Shown one piece after another: positions 29,436-37,197 of a stretch of 59,159 nucleotides of DNA. The DNA comes from Porphyridium purpureum (taxonomy: Eukaryota > Rhodophyta > Bangiophyceae > Porphyridiales > Porphyridiaceae), in the NCBI GenBank assembly GCA_008690995.1, contig VRMN01000028.1, positions 1-59,159 on the forward strand, given 5' to 3'. The notes under the pieces were generated by a model. It was not told where the DNA came from and searched no databases. It saw only the letters and a list, made by a program, of their open reading frames with translations. The translations under genes were made by a program, and so were the position numbers. Numbering within the stretch: position 1 is the stretch's first letter; each line of letters begins with the position of its first letter.

Positions 29436-30953
29436 CAGTCCTGGCCAAGATGTTTGCAACACCCTCATAAAAAGTGAAATTCGTGTAAAAGTGAAGAATC
29501 TTGATAGGCAAGGGCATGTTTTGAGCACGCCACTCGATCGCGCGTCCCAAGAAACACTGGGGCGCGTCCAACCGGGAGGGAAAGGCAAGGAAAGAGCGGG
29601 TGGGCAATGGAGACAGCAAAAAGGGGGTATTGGCGAGCGGCGCAGGTTTTGGAATGTGAGAAAGAAAACACGAAGATCAAGAAGGATGAGACTTTAGTAC
29701 TTGGTGTGGTGGCCGCGCGCGTCCAGTACAGCTTGAAGACGGCGAGGCATGGACTCTAAAAGTGGAACTACGTACTTTTGGGCCTCGGTCGCCCACGCCG
29801 CAAGGACGGCAGCCTTAAGTTCTGCGACGCGTGCGAACTGGCGGCCTTTTTGGTAAACCACGCGCGGCAAGACGCCCCAAATGTTTTCAATTGGGTTAAG
29901 GTCCAGAGACCTTGCAGGCCACGGCAGCACAGTGACGCCGAGTGCGTCGAGCCACGCCTTGGTCGAGTTGGCCGTATGTGCCGGGGCATTGTCTTGCTGG
30001 AAAGTGAAATTGAAGTCATACATTTCCAGGCCGAACGGAAGCAAGGCTTCCAGCAAGACTTGTTGATACTTCACGGCATTCAAGCCACCCTCGACGAAGA
30101 CGGCCATTGTTAGGCCGCGCAGGGACATACCGGCCCACATGTGAACCTTGCCACCTCCAGATTGCTGGCGCCTGGCGTACGAACTTGACTTGGCGCGACA
30201 GTCGACCCATCGCTGTGAGGAGCCGAACGGGCCATCGCAGCTCCAAATCTTCTCGTCTGAAAAGATCACTTGATGCCAGAAAGCCATTGGTTTCGCAATG
30301 AATGCGGTGGCAAACGCCAATCGCTTGCTGGTGTTGTCAGACGACAGCGAAGGTTTCCGCGAGACTCGCTTGTAGCGAAGAAAGCCTGCTGCTTGAAGCG
30401 TCCGACGCACTGTCCTGGCCGAGCACTGCAAGTGCAGCTCGTGAACCACCTGTCCGGACGTCAGTGCATCAACAGATACGGCGCGAATGGTGCGGCGTTC
30501 CGATTTGCGACTCAAAAGCCGTTTCGGACCTGGCTTCTTGCGGACGATCCGGTGCCCCGTTGGCACAAGAAAATGACTGACAGTTGCATAGGATGGCCGC
30601 GAGCGATCTGGGCGCGTCATGAAGCCTTCGCAATTGCTCGTGCCGACAGCTCCTGGCCCGCAAGGGCGTCGATCTGCCCTTTTTCGTGTTCCGACAGTCA
30701 CGGCGCCATCGTTCGGCCGTTGCGCGCTCAATTTCGATCTGGAGACTCTCCACTTGCGCACGACGAGATGGATCAGCGAGCGAAGATCCTTTGAGCACCT
30801 TCTGATGGTCTGGGGAAAACAAAAACGCGCGCGCCGCGCCTTGGTTCATCGTCATGCTCGATGTGAACAATGTTAAAAAAGAGTTAAAAATAAGCTTTCT
30901 ATTAAAATGGGCTATTTTACTATAAGATCCATTTTTTGGACCAAAATGCAGGT
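29436..30953 (-). mobile_element. Tc1/mariner copy 2 (main part; its other end is at 52134-52163)
   Basis: Left inverted end CAGTCCTGGCCAAGATG follows TA at 29434-29435. Sequence is closely related to Tc1 copy 1 without the Gypsy. Homology stops at 30953 (...CCAAAATGCAGGT), about 30 bp short of the far end. The missing terminal bases are found 21 kb away at 52134-52163, so the element was split by the Crypton-like element. Confidence 0.9.
29694..30761 (-). CDS. Tc1-like DD34E transposase, copy 2
   Basis: 355 codons, about 95% like copy 1. Catalytic blocks are VIFSDEKIW, FQQDNAPAHTANSTKAW and LDLNPIENIWG, giving DD34E. It keeps the family-typical NAPAHT that copy 1 changed to NALAHT, while copy 1 keeps SPDLNPIE where this copy has SLDLNPIE. 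Neither copy is consensus throughout. The N-terminal frame disagreement seen in copy 1 is shared, so it predates their separation or reflects an unusual start. Confidence 0.85.
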   Translation of the reverse strand: MRKWRVSRSKLSAQRPNDGAVTVGTRKRADRRPCGPGAVGTSNCEGFMTRPDRSRPSYATVSHFLVPTGHRIVRKKPGPKRLLSRKSERRTIRAVSVDALTSGQVVHELHLQCSARTVRRTLQAAGFLRYKRVSRKPSLSSDNTSKRLAFATAFIAKPMAFWHQVIFSDEKIWSCDGPFGSSQRWVDCRAKSSSYARRQQSGGGKVHMWAGMSLRGLTMAVFVEGGLNAVKYQQVLLEALLPFGLEMYDFNFTFQQDNAPAHTANSTKAWLDALGVTVLPWPARSLDLNPIENIWGVLPRVVYQKGRQFARVAELKAAVLAAWATEAQKYVVPLLESMPRRLQAVLDARGHHTKY

Positions 30954-30988
30954 ATAAACAGTTAATTTCTGTCTCCGCAAACGGTTTA

Positions 30989-31184
30989 TGTCGCTACCGA
31001 GGTATGTGGGTACAGTTGCCTGCGATATAAGATAGCGGCCGGTCTGGCAAACCTGTGGCGACAGTGGTGGAGAGAGAGAGAGTGGACAGAGAGTAGTAAA
31101 GAGGACTTATAGTTCCCGGCCCATGGTAGCGGGTGAGAGCCCCCCAAAGCTGACTACTCGTCCACACGGAAGATAGCAACAGCA
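30989..31184 (+). repeat. Copia C2 left LTR
   Basis: 196 bp, TGTCGCTACC to AGCAACAGCA. It includes a (GA)n run (GGAGAGAGAGAG). One difference from the right LTR, at the third base from the end. Confidence 0.9.
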
Positions 31185-31643
31185 TTGAATTCAATCCGTT
31201 GCGTGGATTGTCTTCGGGGAGAAGGAAGGAATATTCCTATCACAATGAGAAAACAAAGAGAACTTTCGCCCTCTGGGCAGGCCTGTGTAGGCACAGGATG
31301 TCTCAGTTAAGCGGATCGGCTCTATCCACCCGCGTGCTAGAGGCACGCGAGTTGACGGAAGAGTACAAAGCACAAATGGCAGACAAGGACACGGCGGAGA
31401 TCTTGGAGTCCCTTCAGGTTATGTTCACCGGCGAGATCATCAAGAATCTGGGGCCTGTCGGCCAGTTCTCATTCTACAGGTGGCTTGTAGACAAAGGAGT
31501 CACGATTCCTGAGAAAGACCATGGTGGGAACATAATCCCTGTTCTTTTCCGCCTTTTACCATTGTTGTCAGTCAGCCAGCGGGATCCGGGATCCAGTCCG
31601 TGTGTTGAATATTTGCCCGTACTTTGAGAACCGAATACACCCA
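31185..31643 (+). other. Copia C2 leader and start of gag (fossil)
   Basis: The 5' internal part of C2 up to the element B insertion. It reads as a short gag-like segment (EILESLQVMFTGEIIKNLG, FSFYRWLVDKGVTIPE) of the same general kind as the start of gag in C1. Element B separates it from the rest of the coding region. Confidence 0.5.
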
Positions 31644-31647
31644 GGAA

Positions 31648-31770
31648 AAACTGACCGAAAAACTGACCGAAAAACTGAAATAAAGTGTAAGCAGGCCAAG
31701 ATCAGCTTTTCGGTCAGTTTTTCGGTCAGTTTTTCGGCCAGTTTTTCGGTCAGTTTTTCGGTTACGCCCA
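31648..31770. repeat. Element B left subterminal repeats
   Basis: Two to three copies of CCGAAAAACTGA (31650-31681) are followed by about five copies of TTCGGTCAGTTT in the opposite orientation (31706-31766). Such clusters are transposase-binding sites in CACTA elements, by family knowledge. Confidence 0.75.
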
Positions 31771-31911
31771 TTACATTTAAGCATTACCCATTTATAAATT
31801 ACTTTCTTAGACATTACCAGATTTTAGAAATTACGTTTCGCGACATTACCAGACTTTGAAACCGGAATCTTTATCGGTTCACTTTTATTTCAAATTTGAG
31901 TCCTTACTTTT

Positions 31912-34563
31912 TTAGAAAAACGCATCCACACAGTCGTCGTCGTTGATCTGTCGATTCGCATCTTGTGCAAGATGGAGGTTAATCTTTTTGTCCGTCAGGA
32001 TGTTGATCAATGAAGATTTACCGTATGCAATCACTGCCTCCCACAATCCGCGGCGCAACTCGACAATGTTGTCTGTATCCGTGTTGATATGTACCATCGT
32101 ACTGTCCGAAAGTATACGAGGCATTGAAGCGACAATATTCTGGATGTAAATTTTGAGGCACTTCGCATCCGACAAAAGTTTACGCTGCTCCATCATCCGG
32201 GTCATGCTGTCGTTGACTAAGCATGGATCGAACTCGTCACTTCTCAATCCGGATCTGTACAACATCGTCGACATCGGAAACGGCTTCCCCCACTGACCAG
32301 GTAAAGATCCGAAGTTGATTCTCTTCAGCGCTTCATTGAGACTCGTCCCCTCTCCGAATGTACGAAGAAAGTCGATGATGTTTCCGTGTTCATCAGTGAA
32401 ACGTTTTGTCGATTTCGGATGAAGAATGTAGTTGGTACGCTCTTTCGACTTCAGCATTCGGTAATGTGTGACAAGTCGCCGTGTTCGTAGATTCTGTGCA
32501 CTGCATGTGACTTGAGCTCCATATATGGAACAATCCGGATTGTCTGAATCATGTGTACAGGAAAGCATATACGATAAAACTGTCGTTACGGCTTGCTCAA
32601 AGTTTCGATTGTCCTGACACTCGGTGATCAATACATCTTCGAAGTCATTCGCTGTCCAGGCAACTGATACGGATTGACGAGTAGGCGTCCTTCCGGATCG
32701 AAGCGAACGCATTGTAGCGTAGAGTAGTGCGTAAATCCGAAGTCCAGTTGCGATAAGCTCAACAAATATCCCTGAATTCGCATCTTCGAAATCGTCGAGT
32801 CTGAGAATGTTGAGATCTTTCAGCGGCCTTGGGATGTGCTTGCAGACGAATGTTGCTGGATTCAGGAATACCGGCCACACTTGATGTCCGATTACGCATC
32901 GTGTCACATGGCGAAGAAGCAGGATGGATTTTTGATCGGATGATAAGTTTGTCTCACCGAGAGATTGAAGAAATGCGTATGTGGTTTCGTCATTAGCATG
33001 TGCATTGTTTGGTAAGTGCGCATCGCTGTTTCGCACGTCGAATGTATGCGACAGCAGAATATTTCCAGCCTTCGGTGACTTGAGCGACAAGCCGACGAAC
33101 AAGTTCTTTCGTATCGTCGTATATATCAGGTTCAATGATCGCTCGCGTGCGGCTCTCAATTCGACGACTTGAATCGTACTCAGCTTTGTCATATCCGTAG
33201 GAATGTATGAGTTACACAAATCACCAATCGTGTCTGATGTATTATTCGAATAGTATGCATTGTACCACGCACCGCTCTTTTGCGTGATTGGTTTTGTCAA
33301 ACCTTCGTCGAGCTTTGATGTGGATGAGCATGCCTTGGATTTGGATCGCTGTCTCATCGAATGTTCTGCATACGCTGGTTCGGATACCTTGCGGTTGTCG
33401 TCTTCATTTCTGCTATGCGCATCGAGTGCAGCCAAACATTCTTCGGTGATAGTCAGTGGTACGAGTGGTGCCGCTCCACTTCGAAAAAATGCGAGAAGAT
33501 CCAAATCACAAATGCTGCCTGGAGTGTATGGTTTAATTCGCGACGTGTTTCGCATCTTCAGTTTAGACTTCTGCTTGAACTGTGAACGGGTATTCGATAA
33601 CGTGAGCGCGACCGTTGCATCTGAGTTGGTCATTGTTATTGTCGCAGCGCCGTCGAATACCGGAGTAGGACGATGAGTCTCAAAAACTGCGTCATTCGCT
33701 TGATCCGGATACGTATTATTCGGATTATCATCGCATAATACGTTTGCCTGTGATGGACTTTCATCCTTGTCCATCGGCGACTGCATTACTTCGGTCTCAC
33801 TTTCGCGAAGTGGTGGTAGCATCGGATGTTGCGGATCAACAGTCTGAGGAAGACCAGTGCATTCAATCGCAGCATATGGTGGGAAACCAGCATCGAGAAG
33901 AGTCAATGACTCATACGGTTCGTCATCTGTACTCGCAGAATTCGTTGGTTTGTGTTTGATCCGAGCAGCCGTTGTCGTCGGTGCCCGTGTTTCCGTGTGA
34001 AGCTGTTGAATCCGCGTGGTATTTGTGTTCGTTCTTGTTGCCAGGTTCGCGGATTTCTTTCGACACTTGCGCTTATTCGGATGGTTGAAGGGCGAGTCAT
34101 TGTCTGTATCGTCAATCCTTTGTGTTGCATTCTTTTCTGTTTCGGCGAATGTATCATATGTGTGGTCAGCGCATGTATTTTTGCCGAACAATTTCAATGC
34201 AGCACAGGTCGTATGCATCGTCTTTTGGCATCCATCTGCTAGACATGTGATTGTGTCGTACTGGTCGTCGTCGGATGCGATTGTATTCGACGAATTCAAA
34301 CGACTGCATTCTCCGGATATGTGAACTGCGAAACACGGTTGCCGATCACTGGCGGTAGTGGGTTGAAGAATCGCATCGGTCGACGCCTTGATGTACCGCT
34401 TTCTTTGAGCTGCCTTCCCGGTCTTGCTCGTTATCTTCTCCAAATCCGTGTTCCCTAGCAATGACGGTGCGTCAGCCTTTGACAGACATCCGGATCTTCC
34501 GCGCCCTTTACGCCGCCCTGAATCCACAGTTTCTTTGTACATCCTTTTACCGATTCCGCGCAT
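31912..34563 (-). CDS. Element B accessory protein 1 with a PHD-like zinc cluster
   Basis: An intact 883-codon frame. The first ~70 residues are basic. Residues 77-134 hold cysteines and histidines spaced C77, C86, C107, C112, H117, C120, C131, H134. The part C-x4-C-x4-H-x2-C-x10-C-x2-H follows the second half of a PHD-type zinc fold. Residues about 135-400 are polar and probably disordered, with a possible basic patch NKRKCRKKSANLATR. The C-terminal ~400 residues look folded and helical, with no family I recognise. It is divergently arranged with the coiled-coil gene at 35118 over a shared 554-bp spacer. A chromatin-reading or DNA-binding role is a guess from the zinc cluster. No copy is seen in element A. 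ATCCG/CGGAT motifs occur throughout its coding sequence. Confidence 0.6.
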   Translation of the reverse strand: MRGIGKRMYKETVDSGRRKGRGRSGCLSKADAPSLLGNTDLEKITSKTGKAAQRKRYIKASTDAILQPTTASDRQPCFAVHISGECSRLNSSNTIASDDDQYDTITCLADGCQKTMHTTCAALKLFGKNTCADHTYDTFAETEKNATQRIDDTDNDSPFNHPNKRKCRKKSANLATRTNTNTTRIQQLHTETRAPTTTAARIKHKPTNSASTDDEPYESLTLLDAGFPPYAAIECTGLPQTVDPQHPMLPPLRESETEVMQSPMDKDESPSQANVLCDDNPNNTYPDQANDAVFETHRPTPVFDGAATITMTNSDATVALTLSNTRSQFKQKSKLKMRNTSRIKPYTPGSICDLDLLAFFRSGAAPLVPLTITEECLAALDAHSRNEDDNRKVSEPAYAEHSMRQRSKSKACSSTSKLDEGLTKPITQKSGAWYNAYYSNNTSDTIGDLCNSYIPTDMTKLSTIQVVELRAARERSLNLIYTTIRKNLFVGLSLKSPKAGNILLSHTFDVRNSDAHLPNNAHANDETTYAFLQSLGETNLSSDQKSILLLRHVTRCVIGHQVWPVFLNPATFVCKHIPRPLKDLNILRLDDFEDANSGIFVELIATGLRIYALLYATMRSLRSGRTPTRQSVSVAWTANDFEDVLITECQDNRNFEQAVTTVLSYMLSCTHDSDNPDCSIYGAQVTCSAQNLRTRRLVTHYRMLKSKERTNYILHPKSTKRFTDEHGNIIDFLRTFGEGTSLNEALKRINFGSLPGQWGKPFPMSTMLYRSGLRSDEFDPCLVNDSMTRMMEQRKLLSDAKCLKIYIQNIVASMPRILSDSTMVHINTDTDNIVELRRGLWEAVIAYGKSSLINILTDKKINLHLAQDANRQINDDDCVDAFF

Positions 34564-35117
34564 TCTCCAAATCCCTCCGCGTTGTCAATATCCGCGTTGA
34601 CCTCATGCGCATAGACCTTTGTCTTGTTCACCCGGATCCGCGTGCCACCCCGTCAGCGCTTTGTCCCTTCCGTCCCCTCCGCCTTCTCCGCTCCCTCCAT
34701 CCCCTTCGCTCCTGTCTTTCTTCAGCCGGAATCTACATAGTCCCTCCCGCCCTCTGGTCTGCAGATTAGTTTCCTCGCTTGGCTTAATTTGCGCGCGCTC
34801 AGGCAATAAATCATCAAATGATGTTGTTTTATTATAATTTTGAATATGCATGAAAAGTCATCGAATTGTGATGAGGTATCCGGTTCATACTCAAATAGCT
34901 CTTTTTCATCCATAGCCATTCCTGACTTTGATGTGCATGGCTCACTTCGTTCGTGTGACGAAGTCGAGCATGGGCGTGGATCGTATGAAGGTGTCGAGGT
35001 TCGGGCTCTCTGTGCTTGTGTGTCAGAGGTGACGTTGCGCATGCGAATTGTCGGGCTACAACACACGGATAGGAACTGATACGCGGATATGCTGCCGTCT
35101 TACTCCTAAGCCCAGCA
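34564..35117. promoter_or_regulatory. Element B divergent spacer 1
   Basis: 554 bp between the divergent genes starting at 34563 and 35118. A pyrimidine-rich stretch of CCTCCG/CTCC runs at about 34660-34745. It presumably holds both promoters; no TATA box is obvious. Confidence 0.35.
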
Positions 35118-36074
35118 ATGTCGGATAGTGAAGAAGTCGATCGACTGCGAACGCAACTCGCTTTGGCGCTTAGTTCGAATATCATTGCTCAGAATACTAC
35201 CGAATTGAAGGCACGAGAATATGCGCTTTATTCGATGATCACCGAGTCCAAGCTCATGAGCGTTGAAAAGGAAATTCAAGGTCTGCGGCGTGATATCGAC
35301 GAGATAATCCGAATGCTCCGCGAACGCGAACGAGATCGTATCGCGGATCCGATTGCTGTGCGGGAACCGAGAAGTGGTGAAAACATACAGGGTGCAGGCT
35401 TCAATACGGACGTTATCTGGATGCGTACGTCTATGATCAATGCACAGCGCAATTTATCCGAGTTTCTGTCGCGGATCAATTGCCGTTACATGGCGTGCCA
35501 GAATTCGCATGTGGTTCCCGAATTGGTCATGGTGGATTGGCCAGTGCAACATTCGGATGGATGGCCTGCCAAGATCGAACGCATTGATGATTTGCAGTAT
35601 CCAATTCCTGAACATGTTTTGTTAGAGCATCCGGCATTCGGTGTACGACAGAAGAGCAAGATTCAGCGTATAAGTCGAGTATACGTTCATTTCCAAGGTC
35701 AAGCGTTGACAAGCGATCTGTTGAAGTTCCATCCTCATCCGGATGCATCTACTGTCTGGTCCAATCTTTTATCGTATATTCTGGTTTGCTGGAATGTCAC
35801 GGGGAGCCGTCGGTATCCGTGGGAGAACTTTTCGTGGGTGACAAAGGAAAAGATCCGTGGGGTTTTCGAATGCTACGAATCGACATACGGCTCTGCCTGT
35901 CTTCGTTTCTGTCATTTGTACGGGTTCGATGAGGTGGACACGGATCCTCCCATAGCGTGCTCTCGCGCATGTACACAAGGTTGCCTTCGTAGGCGTGGAA
36001 GAACCTTGCATGATTTCGCGACTGACTGTAAACGCATGCACGATACGTTGATCCGTATGAAATGTAGCCTTTAA
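35118..36074 (+). CDS. Element B accessory protein 2: coiled coil plus conserved C-terminal domain
   Basis: 318 codons. Residues 1 to about 80 form a coiled coil (EEVDRLRTQLALALSSNIIA, VEKEIQGLRRDIDEIIRMLR). The remainder is homologous to the element A protein at 17141-18226, with the shared core YILVCWNVTGSRRYPW, FSWVTKEKIRGVFECYESTY and GSACLRFC. A cysteine-containing tail (ACSRACTQGCLRRRG) lies near the end. The shared retention of this protein by two elements with different internal motifs makes it a candidate reader of those motifs, but this is inference. It converges on the next gene with 64 bp between stops. The spacing suggests a very compact layout. No known domain recognised. Confidence 0.7.
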   Translation: MSDSEEVDRLRTQLALALSSNIIAQNTTELKAREYALYSMITESKLMSVEKEIQGLRRDIDEIIRMLRERERDRIADPIAVREPRSGENIQGAGFNTDVIWMRTSMINAQRNLSEFLSRINCRYMACQNSHVVPELVMVDWPVQHSDGWPAKIERIDDLQYPIPEHVLLEHPAFGVRQKSKIQRISRVYVHFQGQALTSDLLKFHPHPDASTVWSNLLSYILVCWNVTGSRRYPWENFSWVTKEKIRGVFECYESTYGSACLRFCHLYGFDEVDTDPPIACSRACTQGCLRRRGRTLHDFATDCKRMHDTLIRMKCSL

Positions 36075-36138
36075 TAAAACATCTTGGACGAAATCTAGGT
36101 CTACTTCACATTAAAATGTATGCTCATATCGGATCATT

Positions 36139-37173
36139 TCACTCGATCGAATGCGAGTCGTTGTCCAGCATTGCCATATCTTCAGCCAAAGTATCCGCCT
36201 CTTTATACGATTCCGCTGCTGCATTCCATTCGTCCCTGCACTGGTCGTGGGCAAGCGTGAACGCTTCAAAGCTTCCGGATGAAGGTACAAGAACACAATC
36301 CTGGATTATCTTTTTCAATGCAATGTTCGACCTGCTGTAGCGCGTGCCCGGCGCGAGCTCTGCACGGATGACCTGGAGTATGCGGTGCTTGAATCCGATG
36401 AAACTCTTATTATGCTCCTCGGCCAATTCGAAATACTTGCTGGCAAGCTCCGTTCGGAGCTTGCGATTCATCTGACCGATCCTCATCGAGGTCTCTTCCC
36501 CCGTATGCCGCATTCTTGACCATGTCGTTGTTCTACGCGAAATGAGTCCATCCGGTTCGAAGAGAATTCGAAGCTTGATCAGTTCATCCGATATCGTGCG
36601 CACTTGTCCGTAGTCAGCGTATTCGGACATAGCGTCAATATCAGGATCTCTCATACGTTGCTGAAAACCATTGTTGCTCAGATCCTTGGGCTCGACGAGG
36701 ATCTGCCACGAATGCAAGAAATGTGGCGTCGGATTCAACCACATCAATACTTCTGGCACATTTGCAAATATCGCAGCCGTACAAGAATCCGTATGCATCG
36801 TCCTAGTGATTGAATCAATGTATCCGGGTGAGAGCCATACGCGCGGTGGCATTTCCCATGGTCTTGCCGACGTTCGACGGCGACGCGAACCCACCTTGTA
36901 TTCGTCTTCGTCATCTTCCACCGGATTCTCAGCACGACGAAATAGATCCCATGTAAATTCGACAATCGCTGGAACTGCACGAACGAAGTATTCGATGATA
37001 TCATTCATTGCCGGATCATGCTTTTCGTAGTCCTTGAATACATATCGGCTCTGAAACTGGTCCACGATCTGCCGCGTGATACGAATTTGAGCTGCAAAGT
37101 AATGCCATGCGATGTGATAGCGTGCGACCCACAGTCGTGCATGAAGTTCGCTGAATCGATTATACTGGTCCAT
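36139..37173 (-). CDS. Element B accessory protein 3, unknown
   Basis: An intact 344-codon frame, largely helical, rich in Arg, Trp and Asp (HARLWVARYHIAWHYFAAQI near the N-terminus). It has a basic patch SRRRRTSARPWEMPPR around residue 105 and an acidic end. No family is recognised. It is 24 bp downstream, in reading direction, of the 873-codon gene on the same strand, so the two may share a transcript. No counterpart is seen in element A. Confidence 0.55.
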   Translation of the reverse strand: MDQYNRFSELHARLWVARYHIAWHYFAAQIRITRQIVDQFQSRYVFKDYEKHDPAMNDIIEYFVRAVPAIVEFTWDLFRRAENPVEDDEDEYKVGSRRRRTSARPWEMPPRVWLSPGYIDSITRTMHTDSCTAAIFANVPEVLMWLNPTPHFLHSWQILVEPKDLSNNGFQQRMRDPDIDAMSEYADYGQVRTISDELIKLRILFEPDGLISRRTTTWSRMRHTGEETSMRIGQMNRKLRTELASKYFELAEEHNKSFIGFKHRILQVIRAELAPGTRYSRSNIALKKIIQDCVLVPSSGSFEAFTLAHDQCRDEWNAAAESYKEADTLAEDMAMLDNDSHSIE

Positions 37174-37197
37174 TCGAAAGCTCCTTCCGTGTTTATC

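Noticed and set aside
30989-31184. Two solo LTRs at 30989 and 48916
   Set aside because: They differ at about one base, are flanked by GTTTA on the outer sides, and enclose Copia coding sequence; they are the two LTRs of one split element.
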